In this document: piece by piece, positions 1-7,383 of the stretch | Layout: the number at the start of each line of letters is the position of its first letter | How positions within the stretch are numbered: position 1 is the first letter of the stretch | Assembly (NCBI GenBank): GCA_002348825.1 | Contig: DEBN01000092.1 | Location: 1 to 13,919, forward strand | DNA from: Gammaproteobacteria bacterium UBA2955 | GTDB taxonomy: Bacteria > Pseudomonadota > Gammaproteobacteria > Pseudomonadales > Azotimanducaceae | Length of the DNA stretch: 13,919 nucleotides | Reading direction: 5' to 3' | Made by a program: the position numbers and the translations under genes | The notes under the pieces: model-generated | Database searches by the model: none | Told to the model about the DNA's origin: nothing | Seen by the model: only the letters and a program-made list of their open reading frames with translations

Positions 1-1
1 G

Positions 2-892
2 ACACCCAAAGCGTTGCTCGCCGCCCATGAAGTGGGCCAACGCGGGGTTATTTTAGGCCTACAAAACGCATTGATTCTTGGCACCGAGGTAAACGCCATA
101 GACGATTTCTATGCTGCTGGGGTCAGGGTTTTCGCGCTAACGCACATGGGCCACAATGCGTTCGCCGACTCCTCGCGTCCGTTGTTCGACCCGGCACTTG
201 GTCGACGCGAGCCCGATGCTGAACACGGCGGTCTTGCAGATCTCGGTCGCGCTGCTATCCAACGCATAAACGCATTGGGCGGCGTTGTCGATATATCCCA
301 GCTATCAAAACAAGCCGCGCTGCAAGCGATGTCGATTTCTACAACACCGGTTATTGCCAGCCATTCCAATGCGCGGGCATTAACCAACGTCAGTCGCAAC
401 CTATCCGATGAGGAACTCGACGGCATCGGCGCCACTGGCGGAGTTGTGCATATCGCCCCCTTCGCCGGTTATCTGTTCGACTCCTCAGATCCTAAATTAG
501 ATGCTGCAATCCGGGCGGTCCGGCGCGAAGCGGGCATCGACGAAAACTACCTTTACCCTTTCGAACTGTATTGGGAAATCAGCGACCCCACGATTAAGGC
601 TAATTTCTTGCGCGGCGTTCGCGAGCTGTTGGGGCCAATCAACCTGAATACCATGCTCGACCATTTGGACTACGTGGCCAAGCGTATCGGCGTCGACCAT
701 GTAGGTATCGGTACAGATTTTAACCACGGCAGCGGTATTGACGGTTATCAAGACGCCAGTGACGCGCTAAACGTGACTTTAGGACTCATCGAGCGCGGCT
801 ATAGCGACGCGGCAATAGAAAAAATCTGGGGCGGCAACTTTATGCGTATTTGGCAGCAGGCCGAGCAGTCGCGCTCCGCCGAACAACTTTAA
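2..892 (+). CDS. Peptidase M19 (membrane dipeptidase) family protein, 5'-truncated
   Basis: C-terminal roughly 296 residues of a renal-dipeptidase-like (M19) protein; the reading frame is open to the left edge, so the N-terminus and its expected metal-binding His-x-Asp lie outside the window. The TTG at 14 is internal and not a credible start. Family signatures seen: GVRVFALTHMGHNAFADSS, then SHSNARAL (a metal-ligand His region) around bases 358-385, and the HVGIGTDFNHG block around 699-733, whose Asp is the usual late catalytic or metal residue. The family hydrolyses dipeptides, often with D-residues, and is usually periplasmic or membrane-bound. Oddity: where classical members have the bridging Glu (consensus GIEGG), this protein reads GLQNA, with Gln at bases 62-64. 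This may mark a subgroup with altered metal binding. The sulfatase follows after 30 bases on the same strand, suggesting cotranscription. Family assignment is firm; substrate is unknown. Confidence 0.9.
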   Translation, partial: TPKALLAAHEVGQRGVILGLQNALILGTEVNAIDDFYAAGVRVFALTHMGHNAFADSSRPLFDPALGRREPDAEHGGLADLGRAAIQRINALGGVVDISQLSKQAALQAMSISTTPVIASHSNARALTNVSRNLSDEELDGIGATGGVVHIAPFAGYLFDSSDPKLDAAIRAVRREAGIDENYLYPFELYWEISDPTIKANFLRGVRELLGPINLNTMLDHLDYVAKRIGVDHVGIGTDFNHGSGIDGYQDASDALNVTLGLIERGYSDAAIEKIWGGNFMRIWQQAEQSRSAEQL

Positions 893-922
893 AAACGCGC
901 GGTCTTAATCGGGAGGTTGAAG

Positions 923-2725
923 ATGCGAACTCGGCTGTCGTGGTTATTCGGTTGGTGTTTTGCTGCACTTAGCGGCCTGTCGGCGGCTGCCACCCCGCTC
1001 GACAACGGCGCAACCGAGGCCCCGCGGCCGAACATCGTGTTGTTACTTGCCGATGATCTTGGATTCAGCGACCTAGCCAGCTACGGCAGCGAGATCGCCA
1101 CACCGACCTTGGACACCTTGGCAAACCAAGGCGTGCGGTTCAGCAACTTTCATGTCGCGGCCAACTGCGCACCGACTCGGGCAATGCTCATGACCGGGGT
1201 GAATAATCATCGCGCTGGAGTCGGCAATATCATCGAAATGATTCCCGACGAATTTCTCGACTCGCCCTCATATCAAGGGACATTGAGTACCGACACCGTC
1301 ACCATTGCGACTTTACTGCGCGACGCCGGTTACCACACCTACATGGCGGGCAAGTGGCACCTCGGACACAGCCCGGAACTGCTGCCCAGCGCACGCGGCT
1401 TCGACCGCACGGTGGCGCTGGCAGACTCGGGGGCAGATAACTGGGAGCAAAAGCCCTATCTGCCTATTTACGAGCAAGCCAACTGGTTCGCCGACGGCGA
1501 GCGCTTTGATCTCCCTGACGATTTTTACTCGTCGCGATTTCTCGTCGACAAGACTATCGAGTTCATCGACAGCAACGCCGAATCCGATGCTCCGTTTTTC
1601 GCCTATGTGCCGTTTCAAGCCGTCCACATTCCAGTGCAAGCTCCACAGGAATTTATCAACCGGTATGTAGATGTTTATGCGGACGGCTGGGAAGCATTGC
1701 GCGAGCGACGCTACCGAGCCGCCAAAACTCTGGGCCTGGTCCCTCAAAACAGCGCCATGGTGCCCATGACAACGACCACCGACTGGCAGAGCCTAGACCC
1801 AGACACCAAGCGCTATCAGGCCAAACGCATGGCAGTCTACGCGGCCATGGTGGAGGCTATGGACTTTCATATAGGCAGGCTGATCCAACATCTCAAAGAC
1901 ACGGGACGGTACGACAATACCGTATTTATCTTTGTTTCAGACAACGGCAGCGAGCCTAGCGGCACAGTTGTTGACAGCACGCTGGGCAATGATCTGTTGC
2001 AGCGGCTTGCAAACTACAACGACGACTACGACACCCTCGGATTGCCGGGCAGCTTCAACACCATCGGCCCCAACTTTGCGAGTGCTGCTGCGTCGCCTTT
2101 GGGCTTTTATAAGTTCTACGTCGGTGAGGGCGGCTTAAGGGTACCGCTGATCATCGCCGGCAAGCCACTGGCTGTGCCCGAGCCGAACCGCATTATCCAT
2201 GCATTCGGTTACGCCACCGACATCGTACCCACCGTGTTAGAGCTGACAGGTACACCGAACCCCGCCGGGCGCTACAAAGGCAGGACAGTCGAGCCAATCA
2301 TCGGTCGTAGTGTGCTGCCGCTCATATACGATCGGACCGAGCGCATCTACGGCGAGGACGACGCCATCGGCTACGAACTCAACGGCCACCGGGCTTTGTT
2401 TCTCGGCGATCATAAAATTGTGTATAACCGACCCCCCATCGGCGACGGCCTATGGCATCTGTACAACATTGCCACGGATCCGGGCGAGACCGAGGACCTA
2501 CAACATCAGCAACCACAACGGTTCCAGAGCATGCAAAGACTCTATGCCCAGTTCGCCGTCGATCACGGTGTACTGCCGGTGGCAGAGGATTTCGATCCTC
2601 AGCGGGTCATGCTGCGACGCTTGGTGCGCGAACGCTTCGGCGGCTATGTATTCGCGGCGGCGATCGCCGTGATACTGCTGATGACATTTGGTTTTTATCG
2701 CAAGCGGCTTCTGCGGCCCCGGTGA
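923..2725 (+). CDS. Secreted, membrane-anchored sulfatase (arylsulfatase type)
   Basis: A 600-residue type I sulfatase, hydrolysing sulfate esters. ATG at 923 is chosen because GGGAGG at 911-916 is spaced 6 bases from it; the upstream TTG at 917 is too close to that site. An N-terminal signal peptide (hydrophobic to about residue 22, ending LSAAA) implies export. The core begins PNIVLLLADDLG with metal-binding Asp44 and Asp45. The formylglycine motif is C-A-P-T-R with Cys82, so activity needs a formylglycine-generating or anSME enzyme, not seen here. Further active-site blocks: GKWHLGH (Lys144, His146), AVHIP (His235), SDNG (Asp340, Asn341) and EGGLRVP. A hydrophobic segment at about residues 574-592, followed by RKRLLRPR, looks like a C-terminal anchor with a cytoplasmic positive tail, leaving the catalytic domain periplasmic. 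Length is typical for bacterial arylsulfatases; the substrate cannot be read from sequence. Confidence 0.95.
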   Translation: MRTRLSWLFGWCFAALSGLSAAATPLDNGATEAPRPNIVLLLADDLGFSDLASYGSEIATPTLDTLANQGVRFSNFHVAANCAPTRAMLMTGVNNHRAGVGNIIEMIPDEFLDSPSYQGTLSTDTVTIATLLRDAGYHTYMAGKWHLGHSPELLPSARGFDRTVALADSGADNWEQKPYLPIYEQANWFADGERFDLPDDFYSSRFLVDKTIEFIDSNAESDAPFFAYVPFQAVHIPVQAPQEFINRYVDVYADGWEALRERRYRAAKTLGLVPQNSAMVPMTTTTDWQSLDPDTKRYQAKRMAVYAAMVEAMDFHIGRLIQHLKDTGRYDNTVFIFVSDNGSEPSGTVVDSTLGNDLLQRLANYNDDYDTLGLPGSFNTIGPNFASAAASPLGFYKFYVGEGGLRVPLIIAGKPLAVPEPNRIIHAFGYATDIVPTVLELTGTPNPAGRYKGRTVEPIIGRSVLPLIYDRTERIYGEDDAIGYELNGHRALFLGDHKIVYNRPPIGDGLWHLYNIATDPGETEDLQHQQPQRFQSMQRLYAQFAVDHGVLPVAEDFDPQRVMLRRLVRERFGGYVFAAAIAVILLMTFGFYRKRLLRPR

Positions 2726-2749
2726 CCGCACACGCTCGCTGACTAAATG

Positions 2750-3787
2750 CTAGTTAACGCGGATTTCATCGCTATTGGCAGGCAACCAGAAACGCATGCC
2801 ATCGTGGGTCATCACCACATTCGTTGCGATATCGCGGGTGAAGATCTTTTCCATGATCGCATTGCGCGTGGGTGGCACCAAGTGATAGAGCGCCACTTGT
2901 CGGATATTCGAGCGGGCCGCCAGACCATCCAGATTGCGAGTATCTACATGGTAGTCGAGTACGTCGCGCAGTACTTGAGCGCGCTTGTCCGCACCAGCCA
3001 ACGTCGCTGCCCTGGCCAAACTATGGATCAGCTTGTGAGACAGCGCATCGGTAAGCAGCAGATCCGCGTCGGTGGCCGCGCGCTCTAAGCCCTTCGACAC
3101 CACCGTATCGCCACTAACGACCACCGAACGACCCAGATAGTCGAACCGGTAGCCAAACGCCGGCTTAATCGGCGAGTGGTCGACTTCAAACGCCGTGATC
3201 TTCAAGCCACCTGCATTATGGATCACGCCGGGTTCGATGGTGCGCGCCTGAATAACCCCTAACGCGGCCGGCATCAGGTTTTCGCCGTGATGCAGGGTTC
3301 GGTAACCACGATCCAGCTCGAACGCCATGTTGTATCCGGCAACCACCTTTTCAACCCCTTGGGGCCCCATAACCAACATTGGCTCGGGCCGCCCGGCAAC
3401 CCAAGACGCCAGGTTCATGTCGCCGATACCGGAGATATGGTCGGAGTGAAAATGCGTCAGCAACAGACCCCGCATCAATTGATAGGGCGCGCCGTTGGCT
3501 TGTAACACAGTGTTCGAACCGGACCCTGAATCAATCAGAAACATCTGGTCGCCTGCGCGCACCATAATGCACGCCTGAGCCCGCGTCGGGTCGGGCAACG
3601 GCGAAGAACTGCCACACACCATGACCTCGAGGCCGACAAAATCATACGGTTTCAACGCAGCTGCAACCTGCGTCTGGATTGCCTGCTCGAGCAAAAAGTC
3701 TTGGCCCGAACGGGAATTCATCAAGGCGGCATAAGCACCGGCACCAAGCAGCCCCATGGCCACTATAATCGCGACTAATTTTTTCAT
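2750..3787 (-). CDS. Exported metallo-beta-lactamase-fold hydrolase (RNase Z/arylsulfatase-like branch)
   Basis: A 345-residue protein. ATG at 3787 is preferred over the GTG at 3796 because an AGAGGTGA ribosome site lies 5-6 bases before this ATG. The N-terminus MKKLVAIIVAMGLLGAGAYA is a signal peptide or signal anchor, so the enzyme acts outside the cytoplasm. Metal ligands are visible: THFHSDH (His112, His114, Asp116, His117), His204 in VDHSPIKPAFGYRF, Asp227 in SGDT, and His302 in YHLVPP. The DHSPIKPAFGYRF arrangement resembles the tRNase Z-like branch, but the signal peptide argues against tRNA processing. That branch includes the exported Pseudoalteromonas AtsA-type arylsulfatase, so ester or sulfate-ester hydrolysis is possible (inference). 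It converges on the sulfatase with a 24-base gap containing no clear terminator. Substrate unknown. Confidence 0.9.
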   Translation of the reverse strand: MKKLVAIIVAMGLLGAGAYAALMNSRSGQDFLLEQAIQTQVAAALKPYDFVGLEVMVCGSSSPLPDPTRAQACIMVRAGDQMFLIDSGSGSNTVLQANGAPYQLMRGLLLTHFHSDHISGIGDMNLASWVAGRPEPMLVMGPQGVEKVVAGYNMAFELDRGYRTLHHGENLMPAALGVIQARTIEPGVIHNAGGLKITAFEVDHSPIKPAFGYRFDYLGRSVVVSGDTVVSKGLERAATDADLLLTDALSHKLIHSLARAATLAGADKRAQVLRDVLDYHVDTRNLDGLAARSNIRQVALYHLVPPTRNAIMEKIFTRDIATNVVMTHDGMRFWLPANSDEIRVN

Positions 3788-3835
3788 CGAGATCACCTCT
3801 GATTAAATGCCGGCACTCTTTTAATGCAACTCATT

Positions 3836-3865
3836 ATCATAGTGTTCTACGTCATCGACACGCAA
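3836..3865 (-). promoter_or_regulatory. Candidate sigma70-type promoter for the MBL-fold hydrolase gene
   Basis: In the 111-base gap upstream of the minus-strand ATG at 3787, the minus strand reads TTGCGT (3865-3860), an 18-base spacer, then TATGAT (3841-3836). The -10 matches consensus at 5 of 6 and the -35 at only 3 of 6. An overlapping GATAAT is an alternative -10. A short hairpin (TGGCG, loop CGT, CGCCA; 3871-3883) lies just upstream of the -35. It could be an operator or the end of the PLC transcript, but has no T-tract. Separate transcription is plausible because the preceding gene ends at 3899. Confidence 0.35.
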
Positions 3866-3898
3866 GCACTTGGCGCGTCGCCACCTTACCCGCTGGTA

Positions 3899-4852
3899 TT
3901 ATTCAACCACGCTGCACGGCTCAGGGATTAGTATGGGGTTGCAGCGAACATTACCTTCAATAGCAACCTGATAGTCGTTACCAAAATGCGTCGCTGGGAG
4001 ATAGTAATCGGTGCTGATCGCCTGCGCACCGCTCGCGAACGCTTGATCGCGTCGCCGGGTGTCATTTGCCCGCGCTTCGCGGGTATCGGCATCGGCGCGG
4101 CTGCGCACCAGATAGCCAGCCTTCACAAGGCGTTGAATACGCTCAAAGTCCTTAAGCGGATCATTGATAATCATAACTGCAGCGGCCGGATGCCCCGCTG
4201 GCGCGTTCGCGAACATGGGCCGACTTTGCCAACCTTCATAGTACCAATCGCGCTTGACACCACCCTCATCAAGAATCAACAACACCTTGCCCCGCGCCTG
4301 CTCCAGCGAGGGCCAGTTTAGGCCTTGCACGTCCGCTGGCCGGATCAATTGGCTACCCATAACAGCGAGCAGACGCTCGTCTAATAATTCCAGCGCCACC
4401 GGGGTGAAGGGGTGCGGATCCGGCAAACCGGTAATCAGCGAATCTTTCAAGTTGAAGCTGATCCAGATCGGCACATGGCGCGGATTTCGTTGCGACCATT
4501 CGCGAACCTGCTGCAGGCAGAGCACCAACTCCCCGCAATGGGTGTTCATGTCGATTAATTGCGCGTGGCCCACCGGGAACGACTGGCTGCTAGGGTCATA
4601 AAAGAGATCGATCTCGAGCTTGCGCAGCCCTAGATCCAATTGCTCCGCCAACGGCACATGCCAGTATTCTAGGCTCTCCGAAATTTCAGCATCTAAGAGA
4701 TATAACGCCTTATGAATTAACGGCGACATCGCCTGTTTGTAGCTGTTGTGGCTGCCGACAAATTGAATCTGATTTATCTTCAACGACCCGCTGTCAGCTA
4801 CGCCATATTGCGCCGCGAATGGCAGGCAAAAACAGAGGAGGCAGCGCCACAT
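3899..4852 (-). CDS. Secreted Ca-dependent phosphoinositide phospholipase C-like protein (PI-PLC-C1 family)
   Basis: A 317-residue protein beginning at ATG 4852, whose ATG overlaps the TGA of the upstream ribA-like gene (ATGA). This start gives a clean signal peptide, MWRCLLCFCLPFAAQYGVADS; the in-frame ATG at 4888 would put 12 charged residues before it. Family landmarks: FVGSHNSYK with catalytic His35, GLRKLEIDLFYD with acidic metal ligands Glu80 and Asp82, GHA with His96 as candidate second His, and the C-terminal block VRSRADADT...AISTDYY (Asp253, Asp255). These resemble the bacterial Ca-dependent phosphatidylinositol-specific PLC relatives, which cleave phosphodiesters in lipid head groups. 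The true substrate may differ from phosphatidylinositol. Five Cys lie in the mature part, including C-x5-C (residues 106-112) and one pair near the C-terminus, compatible with disulfides outside the cytoplasm. Last gene of the minus-strand run. Confidence 0.85.
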   Translation of the reverse strand: MWRCLLCFCLPFAAQYGVADSGSLKINQIQFVGSHNSYKQAMSPLIHKALYLLDAEISESLEYWHVPLAEQLDLGLRKLEIDLFYDPSSQSFPVGHAQLIDMNTHCGELVLCLQQVREWSQRNPRHVPIWISFNLKDSLITGLPDPHPFTPVALELLDERLLAVMGSQLIRPADVQGLNWPSLEQARGKVLLILDEGGVKRDWYYEGWQSRPMFANAPAGHPAAAVMIINDPLKDFERIQRLVKAGYLVRSRADADTREARANDTRRRDQAFASGAQAISTDYYLPATHFGNDYQVAIEGNVRCNPILIPEPCSVVE

Positions 4853-5661
4853 CACTCGATATCGTCGTCGCTGAGCTTGTGGCCCCATGCGCGCTTGGCA
4901 TTCAGGTATCGCTTATTCCAGTCGCTGACCCCAATGACATGCTTGACGGCTTCGACCCGAGTAAGGCCGAAGTCCGCGAGATCGGTTATTTTCTTCGGGT
5001 TGTTGGTGAGCAAGCGGAATGCGGCATCGCCGATAAAATACTTGAGCAAAATGCCTGCATCGGTGAAATCCCTGGAATCATCCGGCAACCCAAGGGATCG
5101 ATTAGCCTGATAGGTGTCCTCGCCGGCATCTTGCAAAAGATAGGTTGCCGCTTTGGCCCATAGGCCAATGCCGCGTCCCTCGTGACCCGCCATGTACACC
5201 AAATAACCCCCCGCCGAATCCTCACTGATCCGCGCAATCGCGGCACTCAGTTGCGGTCCGCATTCACAACGTTCAGACCCAAACACATCACCGGTTAAAC
5301 AATTCGAGTGCACCCGCACGAGGGGGTTGGTGCCCGGCTCACCCACCACTAACACGCTGTTGACCGCCAACGGCGAGACTAAGTGAGAAAACAGATGTTG
5401 GCCTCCTCGAGCACTTAAGTCCGCGGCTAACGCTTCGACCTGCTTGAGTTCGGTGCTGCGCACAGCGGCATACCACTGCACCGTGGTCTGCACACCCGGC
5501 AGATTCATGGGCAGAGGAATCGGACCCAATAGATTGATCGCCAATTCACCGGGCGATTCGGGCGTGGCCACGTCGATAAGCTTGCCTTGGGCATTGACAC
5601 GCACCAATTTACCCTCGGCGATCAGGCGTTTGCGCACATCTGGATTTAGATAAGTAAACAT
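4852..5661 (-). CDS. ribA: GTP cyclohydrolase II family protein (RibA-like, divergent N-terminus)
   Basis: A 269-residue protein. The RibA catalytic domain covers about residues 114-262. It has Zn ligands Cys121, Cys132 and Cys134 in SNCLTGDVFGSERCECG, the GHEGRGIGL loop (161-167), Tyr174, Asp195 and Arg197 in DDSRDF, and LLTNNPKK (217-224). These match the E. coli RibA layout (Cys54/65/67, Tyr105, Asp126, Arg128), so activity is likely: GTP to diaminopyrimidine phosphate, formate and pyrophosphate, the first step to riboflavin. The first ~110 residues are longer than in E. coli RibA and unlike it (MFTYLNPDVRKRL...). No DHBP synthase (RibB) domain is present. ATG at 5661 has no clear ribosome site; AGGT lies too far upstream. 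It sits 78 bases after the LLM oxidoreductase and overlaps the PLC gene by 4 bases. It could be a specialised paralogue supplying flavin or deazaflavin precursors rather than the housekeeping enzyme. Confidence 0.88.
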   Translation of the reverse strand: MFTYLNPDVRKRLIAEGKLVRVNAQGKLIDVATPESPGELAINLLGPIPLPMNLPGVQTTVQWYAAVRSTELKQVEALAADLSARGGQHLFSHLVSPLAVNSVLVVGEPGTNPLVRVHSNCLTGDVFGSERCECGPQLSAAIARISEDSAGGYLVYMAGHEGRGIGLWAKAATYLLQDAGEDTYQANRSLGLPDDSRDFTDAGILLKYFIGDAAFRLLTNNPKKITDLADFGLTRVEAVKHVIGVSDWNKRYLNAKRAWGHKLSDDDIE

Positions 5662-5704
5662 GTCTTGTTAGCTGTTACCTTGGGACAGTCGTGTTTCCGC
5701 AAAC

Positions 5705-5731
5705 GGCCAAGCGACTGGCCATGAGCGGCCA
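5705..5731. repeat. Three GGCCA direct repeats between the LLM and ribA-like genes
   Basis: GGCCA occurs at 5705-5709, 5717-5721 and 5727-5731, spaced 12 and 10 bases, inside the 78-base gap. On the minus-strand transcript this is three TGGCC/GGCC units that could pair in alternative ways (for example TGGCC, 6-base loop, GGCCA). It could be a small regulatory hairpin region or protein site between two operon genes. The arms are short and GC-rich repeats can arise by chance. Confidence 0.35.
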
Positions 5732-5739
5732 AAGGGTAT

Positions 5740-6825
5740 CTATAAATTTTTGATAATCTCAGAGCCTACCTGCTCTAGCACATCAAAACGGGTATCAAAG
5801 TTCGGCAAGATCATAACCTGATCCAATCCAGCGTCTGACAGCTGCTGAAGCTGTTCCAGCAACTCGTCGCGCGTGCCAATCATACTGGCCGCGGACAGCA
5901 CTTCGGGCGTTAAAAAGCGCTCTTCCTCCTCGACAACCCAACAGTTATGCCCCGCGTGAATACGTTGGTGTCGCCGCTCGGCGGGATAGCTTTCCATCAA
6001 TGCGGTGTAATCGTCCCAGATGCCGCTGGCAAAATGTGGCGGCTGATGGCCAAAATTACGAAACTGATCGTAGGCATAATGCACGGAAGCCATAGCCATG
6101 GCACCACACTGCGCTTTAACTCGCGGCGAATCCACCGCTTCGCCCGACTCCAGTACCACCATGGTGGTCAGCGCCGTGGTGTAGAACGGTTCGCCATCGG
6201 GGTTATCCGGCGACTGCAGCTCACGCCCACCCGCCCGCGCGCCCTCAGCGAGCATATGCCATGTACCAAGCATGGCGCTGGGGTTAGCCGCCCCGAGCAC
6301 CGCTCCATGACCATAGCGGCCAGCCAAGGCGAGCGACTTAGGTCCAAACCCGGACACGTAAAGCGGGATCTCATTCTCGAAGTTAACGAACCCCTTGTCC
6401 GGCATGATGTGCTGAATGGGTAAAGTTTGATCGTTATACCTGTACAGCGCTTCTTCGCCTTTAAGTAACGGCGCCAAGGTCTGCAGATAGGTTTCAAATT
6501 CGGCAATACGTTGCGGCGGCAGGCCCATAACCCGCATCGCGGTATTACCCGCTCCAACCCCAAAAAAGGTGCGTCCGGGTGCCAGCGCATTGATCGTGGC
6601 AATGCCCGCGGCGTTTACCGGTGCTGGCCGGGTTCCAGAGATGGCTACACCAGTGCCAATATTGATCCGCGAGGTCCGATCCGCGACCAACGCAAGCGTT
6701 GCAAAGCAGTCCGACCAAAGCATCTGTGAGTCGGCCATCCAGGCATGACTGAAGCCCAGCTCCTCCGCTCGAACCACATAGCCCACGTCATTGATGTGGG
6801 ACGCGACACAGAGCCCTATATGCAT
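5740..6825 (-). CDS. Luciferase-like (LLM class) flavin/F420-dependent oxidoreductase
   Basis: A 361-residue protein with the full bacterial-luciferase-like TIM-barrel pattern. It has MHIGLCVAS at the first strand, then EELGFSHAWMADS, INIGTGV, GRTFFGVGAGNTA (about residues 89-101) and IPLYVSGFGPKSLALAGRYGHGAVLG (about 174-199), where the GFGPKSLALAGRYGHG stretch is typical of cofactor phosphate binding. Similarity is closest to the methylene-H4MPT reductase-like branch. Members use reduced FMN or F420 to oxidise or reduce small organic substrates; which cofactor cannot be decided here. No membrane segment or signal, so cytoplasmic. Start ATG 6825 has GAGG about 5 bases upstream (revcomp of 6826-6840). 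It lies 24 bases after the MaoC gene on the same strand, so almost certainly cotranscribed; the ribA-like gene follows. Confidence 0.92.
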   Translation of the reverse strand: MHIGLCVASHINDVGYVVRAEELGFSHAWMADSQMLWSDCFATLALVADRTSRINIGTGVAISGTRPAPVNAAGIATINALAPGRTFFGVGAGNTAMRVMGLPPQRIAEFETYLQTLAPLLKGEEALYRYNDQTLPIQHIMPDKGFVNFENEIPLYVSGFGPKSLALAGRYGHGAVLGAANPSAMLGTWHMLAEGARAGGRELQSPDNPDGEPFYTTALTTMVVLESGEAVDSPRVKAQCGAMAMASVHYAYDQFRNFGHQPPHFASGIWDDYTALMESYPAERRHQRIHAGHNCWVVEEEERFLTPEVLSAASMIGTRDELLEQLQQLSDAGLDQVMILPNFDTRFDVLEQVGSEIIKNL

Positions 6826-6849
6826 AACGACCTCGGCTGAAAAGGCAAT

Positions 6850-7323
6850 TTAGAATACGATGCGTAATACGCTTTCGGCGACGCAGGCCGGCTTTTCGGT
6901 ACCGTCAATTTCTACCGTCATTTCGTTGATGACTTCGAGCATACCGCCCTTTTCTTCGACGCTGACCAACTTGCCGCGGGTACGAATTTTCGCCCCCACC
7001 TGCACCGGCGACATAAAGCGAACTTTATTCCAGCCGTAGTTGATGCCCATCTTCATACCGTCGAGCACCGGCAGACCAACGCCTTCGCCGCCCGGCAAAA
7101 AACTCATCAGCGACATCGTCAGCTGGCCATGGGCAATCGGCCCACCGAACGGACCCGCCTTTGCGCGTTCTGGGTCTGTGTGAATCCACTGCTGATCCAA
7201 CGTTGCGTCAGCAAAGCCATTTACTCGATCTTGGGTGATTTCAAACCAGTCGGTGGGTTTGGAAGACTGACCAATTTGGGCGTTCAAAGTGGTCATCGCA
7301 TTTTCCAGTGCAGAGTCGGACAT
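6850..7323 (-). CDS. MaoC-like hydratase/dehydratase (hot-dog fold)
   Basis: A 157-residue single hot-dog domain of the (R)-specific enoyl-CoA hydratase type. The hydratase motif is seen as DATLDQQWIHTDPERA with Asp43 and His48 as catalytic pair, followed by GGPIAHGQLTMSL (His65). Start ATG 7323 is supported by AGGAG with a 6-base spacer; an in-frame Met at residue 10 is a weaker alternative. Members hydrate trans-2-enoyl-CoA to (R)-3-hydroxyacyl-CoA or dehydrate in reverse. It is followed after 24 bases by the LLM oxidoreductase, so the two likely act on one acyl-CoA or carbonyl substrate route (inference). Cytoplasmic; no oddities in length. Confidence 0.92.
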   Translation of the reverse strand: MSDSALENAMTTLNAQIGQSSKPTDWFEITQDRVNGFADATLDQQWIHTDPERAKAGPFGGPIAHGQLTMSLMSFLPGGEGVGLPVLDGMKMGINYGWNKVRFMSPVQVGAKIRTRGKLVSVEEKGGMLEVINEMTVEIDGTEKPACVAESVLRIVF

Positions 7324-7383
7324 AGAGGGCTCCTGTTGTGAGTAAACGTTATTGGCTAACCCTATGGAAGCTGCACCCGTTGT

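Noticed and set aside
1313..1747. 144-residue minus-strand open frame inside the sulfatase gene
   Set aside because: It lies wholly antisense to a sulfatase with intact catalytic motifs and resembles no family; treated as a shadow frame.
5662..5739. FMN riboswitch before the ribA-like gene
   Set aside because: The 78-base gap is too short for an RFN element and contains none of its conserved segments that I can see.
6779..6800. Near-perfect inverted repeat (CCCACGTCA / TGATGTGGG)
   Set aside because: It lies within the LLM coding region near its N-terminus, has a mismatch, and is explained by the protein code.
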